Source of the DNA: Leucobacter sp. cx-328
Lineage (GTDB): Bacteria > Actinomycetota > Actinomycetes > Actinomycetales > Microbacteriaceae
Direction of reading: 5' to 3'
NCBI RefSeq assembly: GCF_014530035.1
Contig: NZ_JACVMX010000006.1
Span: forward strand, 62,001-126,000
Length of the DNA stretch: 64,000 bases
In this document: positions 45,122 through 54,456 of the stretch, piece after piece
How positions within the stretch are numbered: the first letter of the stretch is position 1
Layout of the letters: the number at the start of each line of letters is the position of its first letter
Position numbers and translations under genes: made by a program
The notes under the pieces: model-generated
Seen by the model: the letters and a program-made list of their open reading frames with translations, nothing else
The model's database searches: none
What the model was told of the DNA's origin: nothing

Positions 45122-45211
45122 CAATATGCGATCGGCCGTAAATATGTAATTTGCGGGCGAAAATGGCATATTGAAGGCCGATTACATATCTCTGGCAAAT
45201 TGGCGGATCGC
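45122..45211. promoter_or_regulatory. AT-rich block of interlocking inverted repeats upstream of folD
   Basis: Within 90 bases are several complementary pairs: CAATATGC (45122) with GCATATTG (45166); ATCGGCC (45131) with GGCCGAT (45176); ATATGTAAT (45142) with ATTACATAT (45181); AATTTGC (45148) with GCAAATT (45195); GCGATC (45128) with GATCGC (45206). Some pairs cross, as in a pseudoknot, and AT-rich words recur about every 20 bases. It is far more AT-rich than its surroundings. I match it to no known riboswitch. Confidence 0.55.
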
Positions 45212-45294
45212 AACAGCACCGAACAGGCGCACCCCGAGCCCAGAAACACCGCGCAGGCACAGCCAGCGCAACACAGACTTTTGGAGAACACACC

Positions 45295-46176
45295 ATGACC
45301 GCACAGAAGCTGGACGGCACCGCAGCAGCGGCAGCCATCAAGGCAGAACTCACCGAACGCGTAGCGAAGCTCGCAGAGCGTGGCATCGTGCCCGGTCTCG
45401 CGACCGTCCTCGTTGGCGCCGACCCCGGATCGCAGTGGTACGTCGCAGGCAAGCACCGCGACTGTGCAGAGGTCGGCATCTCGTCGATCAAGCGCGAGCT
45501 GCCAGAGACCGTCACCCAGGAAGAGCTCGAAGCCGTCCTCGACGAGCTCAACGCGAACGATGATTGCACCGGCTACATCGTGCAGCTCCCGCTGCCGAAG
45601 CACATCGACACCGATCGCATCCTCGAGAAGATCGACCCCTCGAAGGACGCAGACGGTCTGCACCCGACCAACCTCGGCAAGCTCGTCCTCAACGCAAACA
45701 CCGAGATCACCTCGCCGCTGCCCTGCACCCCGCGCGGTGTCATCGAGCTCGTTGAGCGCAATGGCCAGTCCTGGGCTGGCAAGAATGTCGTCGTCATTGG
45801 TCGTGGCGTCACGGTCGGTCGCCCGATCGGCCCGCTGCTCACCCGCCGCGAGTACAACGCGACCGTCACCCTCACTCACACCGGCACGGCTGACCTGTCA
45901 GCTGAGCTGCGCCGCGCAGACGTCATCGTTGCTGCTGCAGGCGTCGAGGGCATCGTAAAGGCTGAGGATGTCAAGCCCGGCGCGATCGTTCTCGACGTAG
46001 GCGTTTCACGTAAAACCGATCCCGAGACCGGCAAGAGCCGCGTCGTGGGTGACGTTGATCCCGCAGTTGCTGAGGTTGCAGCGTGGATGTCGCCGAACCC
46101 CGGCGGCGTTGGCCCGATGACCCGCGCCCTGCTCCTGAAGAACGTCGTCGAGATGGCGGAGCGCGCACACGCGTAA
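45295..46176 (+). CDS. folD: Methylenetetrahydrofolate dehydrogenase/cyclohydrolase
   Basis: Bifunctional enzyme of 293 residues that turns 5,10-methylene-THF (the glyA product) into 10-formyl-THF. Typical segments: [23 protein letters not shown], the catalytic-lysine region; [24 protein letters not shown]; and the NADP site [21 protein letters not shown] with GGAG 8 bases upstream. It follows glyA after a structured AT-rich gap, so it may be co-regulated yet separately controlled. Confidence 0.97.
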   Translation: MTAQKLDGTAAAAAIKAELTERVAKLAERGIVPGLATVLVGADPGSQWYVAGKHRDCAEVGISSIKRELPETVTQEELEAVLDELNANDDCTGYIVQLPLPKHIDTDRILEKIDPSKDADGLHPTNLGKLVLNANTEITSPLPCTPRGVIELVERNGQSWAGKNVVVIGRGVTVGRPIGPLLTRREYNATVTLTHTGTADLSAELRRADVIVAAAGVEGIVKAEDVKPGAIVLDVGVSRKTDPETGKSRVVGDVDPAVAEVAAWMSPNPGGVGPMTRALLLKNVVEMAERAHA

Positions 46177-46228
46177 CCTCCGATCGCGCGAGCGTTCAGT
46201 TGGGCGCGGATCACCTCCGCCCACCCAC

Positions 46229-46265
46229 CGAAAGCCCCGTTGTGCACTGCACCGCGGGGCTTTCG
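46229..46265. terminator. Hairpin terminator after folD
   Basis: An 11-bp stem, CGAAAGCCCCG (46229-46239) with CGGGGCTTTCG (46255-46265), in the 170-base gap before the DedA gene. Confidence 0.85.
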
Positions 46266-46346
46266 CGTCGGAAGGCCTCGCCGCATGCTGGCTGCGAGTT
46301 TCCCGCAGCGCAGGTTCTCGCCAGCCGCCGCTGATATTCTCAATCC

Positions 46347-47060
46347 GTGATGATCACTGAAGCAATGACCGCGCTGACCCAGGTCCCCGCGCTGCTTGGT
46401 ATTAGCTGGCTTGATCCGGAGACCCTGCTTGAGGCAGGCGGCTGGATCGCTCTCGTGCTCGCGTGCGCGTTTGTATTCCTTGAGACAGGCGTGCTCGTCC
46501 TAGCGTTCCTGCCAGGAGATTCTCTGCTCTTCACGGTGGGCCTCTTCAGTGCCACCGGCATCATCGATGTTCCGATTTGGGTGACGTGCACCCTGCTCTT
46601 CGTCTTTGCCTTTGCAGGCGACCAGATGGGCTTCATGATCGGACGCAAACTCGGTCCCGCGGTCTTCAAGAAGGAGAAGAGCAAGCTCTTCAACCCCGAG
46701 AACGTCGAGCGAACGCACGAGTTCTTTGAAAAGCACGGCCCGAAGGCGATCATCATCGCGCGCTTCCTGCCGATCATTCGCGCGTTCGTGCCTGCTGCTG
46801 CGGGTGTTGGCAACATGCGTTACCGCCAGTTCATCATCTACAACGCGGTTGGCGCGCTGCTGTGGGGCGTTGGCGTCACGCTCATCGGCTACTTCCTTGG
46901 CCAGATTCCGTTTGTGCAGGAGTACAGCGAGATCTTCATCATCGTGCTGGTGCTGATCCCTGGCATTCCCATTCTCATTGAGGCGATCAAGGCTTTCTCG
47001 CAGTGGCGCAAGAACCGTCGCGCACGTCTCGACACTGCGACGCAGCTGGACGCTGAGTAA
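46347..47060 (+). CDS. DedA-family membrane protein
   Basis: A 237-residue DedA/SNARE-associated membrane protein; relatives flip polyprenyl or other phospholipids (UptA, PopT). It shows the family pattern: FLETGVLVLAFLPGDSLLFTVG with an acidic membrane residue, GYxxGRKLG-like GFMIGRKLGP, and FLPIIRAFVPAAAGVGNMRYRQF with the essential arginine. Re-entrant helices plus about three spans are expected. A TATTCT box (46335-46340) 6 bases before GTG 46347 suggests leaderless transcription from that GTG. Recycling of the lipid carrier for the surface-glycan locus is an appealing but unproven role. Confidence 0.92.
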   Translation: MMITEAMTALTQVPALLGISWLDPETLLEAGGWIALVLACAFVFLETGVLVLAFLPGDSLLFTVGLFSATGIIDVPIWVTCTLLFVFAFAGDQMGFMIGRKLGPAVFKKEKSKLFNPENVERTHEFFEKHGPKAIIIARFLPIIRAFVPAAAGVGNMRYRQFIIYNAVGALLWGVGVTLIGYFLGQIPFVQEYSEIFIIVLVLIPGIPILIEAIKAFSQWRKNRRARLDTATQLDAE

Positions 47061-47114
47061 CAGTCTGCGAACGCACACTGGTCTTCTGGCGGCGAAAGTG
47101 CTTACGATCACACC

Positions 47115-47528
47115 ATGAACGGTAAGAGCACTACGCGAGTTGTTGCGGCTGCGGCCCTTGTTTTCACGGCAATGTTGGGCGCGACGGGCTGTTCGACGTC
47201 CCCGAGCGATCCCGACTCGAACACGGGAACGGAGATCACTGACCCCGTGATTTCGCCTGAGATCATTGCGATCCACGATCTCGAGGGACAGAACGTGCAA
47301 CTGACTGTGGGGCAGACGCTCGTGGGGCTCCTCCCAGAGGACGACCTCGGCGGCTACCTCGCAGAGATGACCGACCCGTCCATTGTCGATTTCCAGGCTG
47401 ACACGAAGTCGGGATCCGCCTCATTTAACCCGGGATTCACGGCGCTGCAGCCCGGTGTGACCGATGTGAAGCTCATCGCCGCGAATGACTTCGTGATCTC
47501 TTTCAAGATCACCGTCAAAGCGAAGTAG
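47115..47528 (+). CDS. Small lipoprotein, unknown function
   Basis: A 137-residue lipoprotein: basic n-region, hydrophobic stretch, lipobox GATGC with the lipidated cysteine at 26, then a Ser/Asp-rich linker. The last ~85 residues (VQLTVGQTLVGLLP to FKITVKAK) look like a single beta-sandwich, loosely reminiscent of bacterial Ig-like domains; that is a guess. A TACGAT box 6 bases before the ATG suggests leaderless expression. It stands alone between dedA and ccsB. Confidence 0.8.
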   Translation: MNGKSTTRVVAAAALVFTAMLGATGCSTSPSDPDSNTGTEITDPVISPEIIAIHDLEGQNVQLTVGQTLVGLLPEDDLGGYLAEMTDPSIVDFQADTKSGSASFNPGFTALQPGVTDVKLIAANDFVISFKITVKAK

Positions 47529-47630
47529 GTGCGGCGCGCGACCATAGTTCCAGTATTGGCTGTGAGCGCAAGTCTTGGTACCGCAAACTTTCAGGAATGC
47601 ATTGAGCTGGACAGGGTAATGTGAACCACT

Positions 47631-48521
47631 GTGCTGAGCGATCTTGAGACTTATTCGACCCTCGCCTTGTATTCATCGATGATGGTGTACGCAATTGCGT
47701 TCGTCTTCTACGTCGTTGACCTGGCAAACCGGAGTGGTGACGCTTCTGTCGTTGGCACCAAGCGCTCGCGCTCGGTGCGAATTGGTTTCTCGCTTACCGT
47801 GCTCGGTTTTGTGTTGCACGCGGCCGCAACGGTCATGCGTGGCATTGGGGCGGGTCGAGTCCCATGGGCAAACATGTATGAGTTCGCCTTGACGGCGACC
47901 CTCGCGATTGTCGCGATCTACCTCATCACGCAATTCTTCGTTGACCTGCGCTTCCTCGGTGTACTCATTACGGGTATGTCCGTGCTCTTCCTGGGCATCT
48001 CCAAGGTGAACTACTACGTAGCGATTGTGCCGCTGCCGCCGGCACTTGATTCGTACTGGCTCGTGATCCACATTCTGGTTGCGGTGCTTTCGGTCGGCTT
48101 CTTCACGATGGCCTTTGGCCTTGCGATTATGCAGCTGCTGCAGACCCGTCGTGAGAACCAGATCAAGAACGATGTTGAGCCCAGCATGAAGTTCCTTGCG
48201 AGCTTCCCGACTGCTGTGCGCCTTGAGGACGTCGCGTACCGCCTCGCGATCATCGGTTTCGCATTCTGGACGTTCACGCTCATCGCTGGCTCAATTTGGG
48301 CTGAGGCCGCATGGAGTCGTTACTGGGGCTGGGACGTCAAGGAAGTCTGGACCTTCGTTATCTGGGTGCTTTACGCTGGCTTCATTCACGCCCGTGCGAC
48401 GCGCGGTTGGCGCGGTACTCGTTCGGCTTGGCTGAACATCATCGCGTATGCTGCGGTCATCTTTAACTTCACGATCGTGAATGTTTTCTTCAAGGGCCTG
48501 CACGCTTATTCGGGTCTGTAA
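47631..48521 (+). CDS. ccsB: Cytochrome c biogenesis protein CcsB/ResC
   Basis: Heme-handling protein of the System II cytochrome c maturation machinery, 296 residues with about eight spans. The tryptophan-rich WWD-type heme motif is WGWDVKEVWTFVIW; GRVPWANMYEF and an extracytoplasmic His region (DSYWLVIHILVA; GFIHARATRGWRGTR) are present. GTG start. The usual partners (CcsA/ResB, ResA, CcdA) are not in this window; the next genes are a DUF308 protein and glycerate kinase. Confidence 0.93.
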   Translation: MLSDLETYSTLALYSSMMVYAIAFVFYVVDLANRSGDASVVGTKRSRSVRIGFSLTVLGFVLHAAATVMRGIGAGRVPWANMYEFALTATLAIVAIYLITQFFVDLRFLGVLITGMSVLFLGISKVNYYVAIVPLPPALDSYWLVIHILVAVLSVGFFTMAFGLAIMQLLQTRRENQIKNDVEPSMKFLASFPTAVRLEDVAYRLAIIGFAFWTFTLIAGSIWAEAAWSRYWGWDVKEVWTFVIWVLYAGFIHARATRGWRGTRSAWLNIIAYAAVIFNFTIVNVFFKGLHAYSGL

Positions 48522-48539
48522 TCCGAAAGGTCCCGCGCG

Positions 48540-49106
48540 ATGACATGGGAAGTAGTTCCTGGCTCTGGTGAGTCTGCAAGTGCGAAGAGTCGCGGTCCCT
48601 GGTGGGGCCTGCTCATCGTTGGCGGCATCGCGGTCGTTGCTGGCCTTGGCCTGATGACCTGGCCTTGGGTCACTGCGAAGTGGCTGTTGTCGATCTTGCT
48701 CGGCGCAGCGTTGATCGCAAACGGTCTCGCGATGGTCCTGCGCCGCGGCACGCGTTCGTCTGGCGCGACCAACGCGATTGGCGTTCTATTGATGATCGCC
48801 GGCGTGGTTATGATCGTGTTTGCTGAAACGGCCGTTGCGCTCCTGGTCTCGTTCATGGGCGTGGCTTTCACTATGCTGGGCGTGCTGTGGCTGGCGATTG
48901 TGTGGGGATCTGCGATGCGCGAACGAGTTGCACTGTGGATTCCACCGATTCTCATCATCCTTGCTGGTCTCGCTGCCTGGATCTGGCCGCAGACTGCAAC
49001 AAGTTTCCTCGCGGTGCTCATCGGGTTCTTCACGGTCGTACTCGGTGGCATTTTGGTCTGGTCAGCGTTCGCGCTGAAGAAGTTCGTAGCGTCAACGGGC
49101 GTCTAA
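48540..49106 (+). CDS. DUF308/HdeD-like membrane protein
   Basis: A 188-residue protein with six short spans in three pairs (WWGLLIVGGIAVVAGLGLM; WLLSILLGAALIANGLAMVL; and so on), matching DUF308/HdeD proteins linked in other bacteria to acid resistance. ATG with AAAGG 9 bases upstream. It lies 18 bases after ccsB and one base before the glycerate kinase gene, so the three form one operon. Molecular function unknown. Confidence 0.85.
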   Translation: MTWEVVPGSGESASAKSRGPWWGLLIVGGIAVVAGLGLMTWPWVTAKWLLSILLGAALIANGLAMVLRRGTRSSGATNAIGVLLMIAGVVMIVFAETAVALLVSFMGVAFTMLGVLWLAIVWGSAMRERVALWIPPILIILAGLAAWIWPQTATSFLAVLIGFFTVVLGGILVWSAFALKKFVASTGV

Positions 49107-49107
49107 C

Positions 49108-50250
49108 ATGCCGTTCGTCGAGCGGGCACGGGTGGTGATCGCCCCCGATTCCTTCAAGGGTTCATTGGGCGCGGATCGCGTTGCCACCGCAATCGCCCGC
49201 GGCTGGGCCGCTGTCAGACCCGAAGATGACCTCGTGCTCCGCCCGATGGCTGACGGCGGTGAGGGCACCCTCGCGGTTGTGCAGTCTGGGATTCCAGACG
49301 CAGAGTTGGTGCCGTTTACCGCGACCGGCCCGGTGCATGCCTCCGTGGCTGCGCACTGGCTGCGACTCCCAGACGGCTCGGCAGCGGTCGAGCTCGCTGA
49401 GACGAGCGGCATGCTGAGGCTTCCACGCGACGCGGCTGGTCAGCTCATCCTGCATCCCCTCGACGCCCACACACGTGGCGTCGGGGAGGCGATCCGCGCT
49501 GCCCTCGATGCTGGCGCGACGCACGTGCATGTCGCCCTCGGTGGCAGTTGTTCGACCGATGCTGGCGCCGGAATTCTTGTCGGACTCGGCGCTCGGCTGC
49601 TCGACAGCGCCGGTCACGAAGTGCCGCTCGGGAACCGTGGGCTCGCGCGCATCGCCACGATCGACACGAGCGTGATGCGCACGGTTCCGGCAGGCACGCT
49701 CACAGTGTGGAGCGATGTTGCTGCGCCCCTGCTCGGCCCCCGCGGAGCGGCCGCTCAGTTCGGCCAGCAGAAGGGCATCACCGAGGCGCTCCGGCCGGCT
49801 GCAGAAGCTGGCCTCGCGCACGTTGCTGAGTTCCTTGGCCTCGACCCCATGACGCCCGGATTCGGCGCAGCAGGCGGGACCACGTGCGTGCTCGCTTGGC
49901 TCGGCGCTGAGATCGTGCAGGGAGCGAGCGCGGTCGCTAACCTCATTGGACTTTCCGCTGCCATTGCCGCCGCTGATCTTGTGGTGACTGGCGAGGGCGC
50001 CTTCGACGCTCAGAGCGCCGAAGGCAAGGCCCCCGCGCGTGTGACAGAGCTCGCAGTTCGCTCCGGTGTACCCGTCGCCCTCATTGCGGGGCGGATCGAG
50101 CAAGACGCCACCGTGGCGCAGTTCGTGAAGGCGCAATCGCTTGTTGAGCTTGCTACCACAACTGAGCAGCACCTCGACTCCATGTTGGATGCCGAGGTGC
50201 TGCTCGAACGCGCGGGTGCGTTGCTTGCTGTCGCTAGTCGCGAGGAATGA
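49108..50250 (+). CDS. Glycerate kinase (GlxK/GarK type)
   Basis: Phosphorylates D-glycerate to 2-phosphoglycerate, linking glyoxylate/glycine-serine carbon to glycolysis. The 380 residues fit family 1: IAPDSFKGSLGADRVATAIARGW, PMADGGEGTLAV, ALGGSCSTDAGAGILVGLG and VTGEGAFDAQSAEGKAP. ATG lies one base after the DUF308 stop, so translation is probably coupled. The last 17 bases overlap the convergent PPK2 gene. Confidence 0.93.
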   Translation: MPFVERARVVIAPDSFKGSLGADRVATAIARGWAAVRPEDDLVLRPMADGGEGTLAVVQSGIPDAELVPFTATGPVHASVAAHWLRLPDGSAAVELAETSGMLRLPRDAAGQLILHPLDAHTRGVGEAIRAALDAGATHVHVALGGSCSTDAGAGILVGLGARLLDSAGHEVPLGNRGLARIATIDTSVMRTVPAGTLTVWSDVAAPLLGPRGAAAQFGQQKGITEALRPAAEAGLAHVAEFLGLDPMTPGFGAAGGTTCVLAWLGAEIVQGASAVANLIGLSAAIAAADLVVTGEGAFDAQSAEGKAPARVTELAVRSGVPVALIAGRIEQDATVAQFVKAQSLVELATTTEQHLDSMLDAEVLLERAGALLAVASREE

Positions 50251-51157
50251 CCGGCATCGTGCCGGTCGGCGTCTCGCCGTCGTCGTAGACATCTGCGGGA
50301 GAGCCGATGATCTTCGAATCGGGAACGCCAACGACCTCGAAGTCTTTCGAGGGGTAATCGAACTGTGCGAGTACCCAGCGCATCGCCTCAAGGCGGGCGC
50401 GCTTCTTGTCGTTCGACTTCACGACCGTCCATGGTGCGTGCGGAGTATCGGTGTAGAAGAACATCGCGTCTTTCGCCGCAGTGTAGTCGTCCCATTTGTC
50501 GAGGCTCGCAAGGTCAGTTGGCGAGAGTTTCCACTGCTTCACGAGATCTTGTGAGCGTGACTGGAAACGGGCGCGCTGCTCTGCCTTGCCGACAGAGAAC
50601 CAGAACTTGACGAGATGGATGCCAGATTGGGAGAGCAAACGCTCGAAGTCGGGCGCCGAGCGAGTGAACTCGAGGTACTGCTGCGGTGTGCAGTAGCCCA
50701 TGACGCGTTCTACGCCTGCACGGTTGTACCAGGAGCGGTCGTATATGACGATCTCGCCAGCCGCTGGCAAATGTGAAATGTAGCGTTGGAAATACCAGGA
50801 GGTACGCTCACGCTCAGTGGGAACCTCGAGCGCGACAACGCGAGCGCCACGCGGGTTCAGATGCTCGGTAAACCGCTTGATCGCGCCACCCTTGCCTGCC
50901 GCATCGCGACCCTCAAAGATGATGACGATCTTTTCGCCGGACTCTTTCACCCACGCCTGAAGCTTCAGTAACTCAATCTGCAGCTTTCGCTTCTCTTTTT
51001 CGTACGCTTTGCGAGTGATTTTCTCGCTGTACGGATAGCCCTGGCGCCAGGGCGCATCGGGCCCGTCATCTACCGAAGATTCGCTTGCCAGGAGCTCGGC
51101 AAGTTCGTCAATCTCGGGTGAGAGGTCGATCTGGGGGTTCTTCGAGTCCGTGTTCAT
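50234..51157 (-). CDS. ppk2: Polyphosphate kinase 2
   Basis: PPK2-family kinase of 307 residues that moves phosphate between polyphosphate and nucleotides. The P-loop is FEGRDAAGKGG (83-91), the Walker B region VIYDRSWYNRAGVERVMG, and the lid FQSRSQDLVKQWKLSPTD. Length and a single kinase domain fit class I or III members. It overlaps the 3' end of the convergent glycerate kinase gene by 17 bases, so the transcripts are antisense there and no terminator fits in between. Confidence 0.95.
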   Translation of the reverse strand: MNTDSKNPQIDLSPEIDELAELLASESSVDDGPDAPWRQGYPYSEKITRKAYEKEKRKLQIELLKLQAWVKESGEKIVIIFEGRDAAGKGGAIKRFTEHLNPRGARVVALEVPTERERTSWYFQRYISHLPAAGEIVIYDRSWYNRAGVERVMGYCTPQQYLEFTRSAPDFERLLSQSGIHLVKFWFSVGKAEQRARFQSRSQDLVKQWKLSPTDLASLDKWDDYTAAKDAMFFYTDTPHAPWTVVKSNDKKRARLEAMRWVLAQFDYPSKDFEVVGVPDSKIIGSPADVYDDGETPTGTMPVIPRD

Positions 51158-51199
51158 ACGTGGTCCTTTTCCACTCTGGACGGGCTCTTATTATCTCAG

Positions 51200-51487
51200 T
51201 TAACCGACGAATCGTGCGATGGCTTGTGAGGCTTCGCGCAGCTTTTCGGCCGCAACCTCGCCACCTTCTGTAGCTGCTGTTGCAACGCAGTGGCTGAGGT
51301 GGTCTTCGAGGAGCGCGAGCGCGACCTTTTCGAGTGCCTTCGTCGCTGCAGAAACCTGAGTGAGGACGTCGATGCAATAGACGTCTTCCTCGATCATGCG
51401 ATGGACACCGCGCACCTGGCCCTCGGCGCGACGGAGACGCTTGAGCAGATCACTCTTGTGATCGGAGTAGCCGTGATGTTCTTCCAT
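51200..51487 (-). CDS. CsoR/RcnR-type metal-sensing repressor
   Basis: A 95-residue all-helical regulator (DUF156). The Cu(I) ligand set C-H-C of CsoR is present: C38 in DVYCIDVL, H63 and C67 in LLEDHLSHC. The start is rich in histidine (MEEHHGYSDH). KRLRRAEGQVRGVHRMI is the DNA-binding helix. No copper ATPase or chaperone gene is adjacent, so its targets lie elsewhere. It sits between ppk2 and a RarD-like transporter on the same strand. Confidence 0.94.
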   Translation of the reverse strand: MEEHHGYSDHKSDLLKRLRRAEGQVRGVHRMIEEDVYCIDVLTQVSAATKALEKVALALLEDHLSHCVATAATEGGEVAAEKLREASQAIARFVG

Positions 51488-51502
51488 GCCTGAATAGTAG
51501 CG

Positions 51503-52429
51503 TCAGAGCTTGATTGTTGGGGCGGATCCGCCATTCCGTCTGTGGCGAACAGCGAGCGCGAGTCCGCCGCCGATCAGCACAAACACGGCCACCCAAATCG
51601 CGATGTAGAGGGGGAACTCTGCGGCTGCGATCCGCTCACCAATCAGGATCGACGCCACCACGAGCAGTGCGGGCTCCAGGTAACTCAGCAGGCCGAAGAG
51701 GCTGATGGTGAGGAGGCGAGACGCGAGGATGTAACACATGAGCGCGATGCCGGTCCATACCGAGAAGAGCGGGGCTGCCCACAGGAGCGCCGGGTTCGCG
51801 TCAATCGCGCTGCCGTCAGCAACCGCGAGCGCAACAAAGGTCAGGGCGAACGGCGACATGGCGACGAACTCCCAGAACATGCCCCCGAGATCGTCAAGGC
51901 CGAGCGCGCGCCGGAGCACGAAGTAACAGGGGTAGCCAAGGCAGACGAGCAAGGTCTCCCACGAGATCGAGCCAACGCGCACAATCTCGAATATGACGCC
52001 AACCGCTGCAATGGCAGCTGCAAGCCACTGCCACCAGAGGAGCTTGTCTTTGTACAGGAACTTGCCAACGAGCACGAGCACGAGTGGCAACAGGAAGTAG
52101 CCAAGGGCGACCTGTAGCCCGCGGCCGTGCAACGGGGCCCAGGTGAAGATCCAGAGCTGCATCGCGACGAGCATGCCGCACACGATGATGCCGAGAATGA
52201 GGAGCGGCTTCTTGAGAATGCGCTGCCAGATTTCGGCAATTCGGTGACGCTGGCCGATGACCAGGAGACCGAGCGCAATGATCGGAATCGTGACGAGGTT
52301 ACGGATGCCCCACAGCGACTCTGCAGACGCGGGGGACAACATGGGGGTGACGAAGTAGACGCCACCGAAGCAGACTGATGAGGCGACCGAGGCGATAATG
52401 CCGCGCTTCGCCTCGAGGTTAGAGCTCAA
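51503..52429 (-). CDS. EamA/RarD-type drug-metabolite transporter
   Basis: A 308-residue protein with ten spans in two EamA repeats (GIIASVASSVCFGGVYFVTPML; then WQWLAAAIAAVGVIFEIVR). LGYFLLPLVLVLVGKF is the RarD signature region. Exported substrate unknown. TTG start with GGAG close upstream; it overlaps the GNAT gene's stop by 11 bases, so the two are coupled. Confidence 0.9.
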   Translation of the reverse strand: MSSNLEAKRGIIASVASSVCFGGVYFVTPMLSPASAESLWGIRNLVTIPIIALGLLVIGQRHRIAEIWQRILKKPLLILGIIVCGMLVAMQLWIFTWAPLHGRGLQVALGYFLLPLVLVLVGKFLYKDKLLWWQWLAAAIAAVGVIFEIVRVGSISWETLLVCLGYPCYFVLRRALGLDDLGGMFWEFVAMSPFALTFVALAVADGSAIDANPALLWAAPLFSVWTGIALMCYILASRLLTISLFGLLSYLEPALLVVASILIGERIAAAEFPLYIAIWVAVFVLIGGGLALAVRHRRNGGSAPTIKL

Positions 52430-52871
52430 TTGCTCCGATGACCTCGTCGTATGGAGTCTCGCCGACGGGCTTGAAGCCCATGTGGAGGAAGAACTCTTCT
52501 GGGCCGTCTTCGCCGCGCTCCCAGAGCACGGTCAGGCGGCCGACGCCGCGGCGTCGAGCCTCTTCGATGAGTGCCTGCACCGCGAAGGTGCCGACACCAG
52601 CTCCCTGCGCGTCAGCGTCAACATTGATGCGCCAGAGTGCAGCACGGAATTCTTCATGCGTGGAATTGGGGTCAAAGTTGCCGTGAATGAACGCAACAAC
52701 GCGACCATCTTGCAAAATGACGCGCTGCCAGGCGCTGTCGGGTGGCGTGACCGCGGCAGCTGCGGCATAGGACACAGGTGTGATGAACTGCTCCTGGCCA
52801 GGCTTCAGACCGAGCCGGTTGACGGCGACGATCGTGGCTGCAGAGAGCTCTTCGATAGTGAGGTTGCTCAT
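52419..52871 (-). CDS. GNAT-family N-acetyltransferase
   Basis: A 150-residue acetyltransferase. The acetyl-CoA loop is VDADAQGAGVGTFAVQALIEEARRRGV (a QGxGxG/A variant), followed by LTVLWERGEDGPEEFFLHMGFKPVGE, the usual end of the fold. The frame extends to 53093 but the upstream part has no domain; ATG 52871 (opening SNLTIEELSAATIVAVN) is taken, with a GATACC box about 8 bases before it. Substrate unknown; coupled to the RarD-like transporter. Confidence 0.88.
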   Translation of the reverse strand: MSNLTIEELSAATIVAVNRLGLKPGQEQFITPVSYAAAAAVTPPDSAWQRVILQDGRVVAFIHGNFDPNSTHEEFRAALWRINVDADAQGAGVGTFAVQALIEEARRRGVGRLTVLWERGEDGPEEFFLHMGFKPVGETPYDEVIGAIEL

Positions 52872-53112
52872 ACTCACAGGGTATCGCTGTCTGAGGTGTT
52901 CGGGGTAGTAGACGAATGTCCATTTCGATAACGGTCTCGGAAAGTCCGTGGATTCTGCGGCGCATGCCTGGAATCTGTGAACCACCCCTGGAATCTTCGG
53001 CGCACTCACCCGAAATTTCTCTCGATGTCGAGATAACTCTCTGACTCCGATAGACTCAGGGTTATGGGCCACAAGCCCCGTTTTATTGCACAATCAACAG
53101 GCTGGAGCACCG

Positions 53113-54327
53113 TTGGAAAAGATCAAGGTTGCAGGTAAGGTCGTCGAGCTCGACGGCGACGAGATGACGCGAATCATCTGGCAGTTCATCAAGGACCGTC
53201 TGATTCACCCGTACATCGACGTTGACCTCGAGTACTACGACCTCGGCATCCAGCACCGCGATGAGACCAACGACCAGGTCACCATCGACGCAGCGCACGC
53301 TATCCAGAAGCACGGCGTTGGCGTGAAGTGTGCAACGATCACCCCTGACGAGGCACGCGTAGAAGAGTTCGGCCTCAAGAAGATGTGGAAGTCGCCGAAC
53401 GGCACGATCCGCAACATTCTCGGTGGCGTGATCTTCCGTGAGCCGATCATCATCTCGAACATCCCCCGTCTGGTTCCTGGCTGGAACAAGCCGATCATCA
53501 TCGGCCGTCACGCATTCGGTGACCAGTACCGCGCAACCGACTTCCGCTTCGAAGGCGAAGGCACTCTGACCGTCGAGTTCACCCCCAAGGACGGCGGTGA
53601 ACCCCAGAAGTTCGAGGTTTACCAGTCGCCGAGCGACGGTGTTGCACAGGTGCAGTACAACCTCGACGCATCGATCCGCGACTTCGCTCGTGCATCGCTG
53701 AACTACGGCCTCTCGCGTAACTTCCCTGTCTACCTCTCGACGAAGAACACCATCCTCAAGGCGTACGACGGCCGCTTCAAGGATCTCTTCCAGGAGATCT
53801 ACGACACCGAGTTCAAGGAGCGCTTCGAGACCGCAGGCCTTACCTACGAGCACCGCCTCATCGACGACATGGTCGCTTCGGCCATGAAGTGGGAGGGCGG
53901 CTACGTCTGGGCTTGCAAGAACTACGACGGTGACGTTCAGTCGGACACCGTTGCACAGGGCTTCGGCTCGCTCGGTCTCATGACCTCGGTGCTCTCGACT
54001 CCGGACGGAAAGGTTGTCGAGGCAGAGGCTGCACACGGCACCGTGACTCGTCACTACCGCCAGCACCAGCAGGGCAAGCCGACCTCGACCAACCCGATTG
54101 CGTCGATCTTCGCTTGGACCCGTGGCCTGCAGCACCGCGGCAAGCTCGACGGCAACCAGCCCCTCATCGACTTCGCAAAGGCACTTGAGGACGTCGTCAT
54201 CAAGACCGTTGAGTCGGGCAAGATGACCAAGGACCTCGCAATGCTGGTCGGCCCCGAGCAGGGCTACCTCACTACCGAGGAGTTCCTCGCAGCGATCGAC
54301 GAGAACCTGCAGGCACGCCTGGCGTAA
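53113..54327 (+). CDS. icd: NADP-dependent isocitrate dehydrogenase (homodimeric type)
   Basis: TCA-cycle enzyme of 404 residues making 2-oxoglutarate and NADPH. It is of the eukaryote-like dimeric subfamily: [59 protein letters not shown] and [18 protein letters not shown] 53113 with GGAG 5 bases upstream is chosen over TTG 53086 because EKIKVAG is the usual N-terminus. A TAGACT box at 53051-53056 gives a ~50-base leader. Codons are strongly biased, as in highly expressed genes. Confidence 0.97.
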   Translation: MEKIKVAGKVVELDGDEMTRIIWQFIKDRLIHPYIDVDLEYYDLGIQHRDETNDQVTIDAAHAIQKHGVGVKCATITPDEARVEEFGLKKMWKSPNGTIRNILGGVIFREPIIISNIPRLVPGWNKPIIIGRHAFGDQYRATDFRFEGEGTLTVEFTPKDGGEPQKFEVYQSPSDGVAQVQYNLDASIRDFARASLNYGLSRNFPVYLSTKNTILKAYDGRFKDLFQEIYDTEFKERFETAGLTYEHRLIDDMVASAMKWEGGYVWACKNYDGDVQSDTVAQGFGSLGLMTSVLSTPDGKVVEAEAAHGTVTRHYRQHQQGKPTSTNPIASIFAWTRGLQHRGKLDGNQPLIDFAKALEDVVIKTVESGKMTKDLAMLVGPEQGYLTTEEFLAAIDENLQARLA

Positions 54328-54347
54328 TTTGGGCTCTGCCTTTCGGC

Positions 54348-54443
54348 TCAACCCCGCGAAACTGGCAGTTTCTGCCGAGATCGATGGTTTCACCGCGTAG
54401 AAACCTTGTGTCTCGGCAGAAACGGTCAATCTCGCGGGGTTGA
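54348..54443. repeat. 96-bp composite palindromic element, copy 4 of 6
   Basis: Arms 54348-54380 and 54411-54443 pair with about five mismatches (TCAACCCCGCGAAACT... to ...ATCTCGCGGGGTTGA). The tip is GGTTTC/GAAACC. It lies 21 bases after the icd stop, the first of two copies in one 490-base gap. Confidence 0.9.
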
Positions 54444-54456
54444 CTCGTGTCTGGGC

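Noticed and set aside
53083-54429. 448-codon open frame on the minus strand opposite icd
   Set aside because: A GC-codon shadow: composition is Val/Leu/Arg-rich with no domain, and icd on the other strand is certain.
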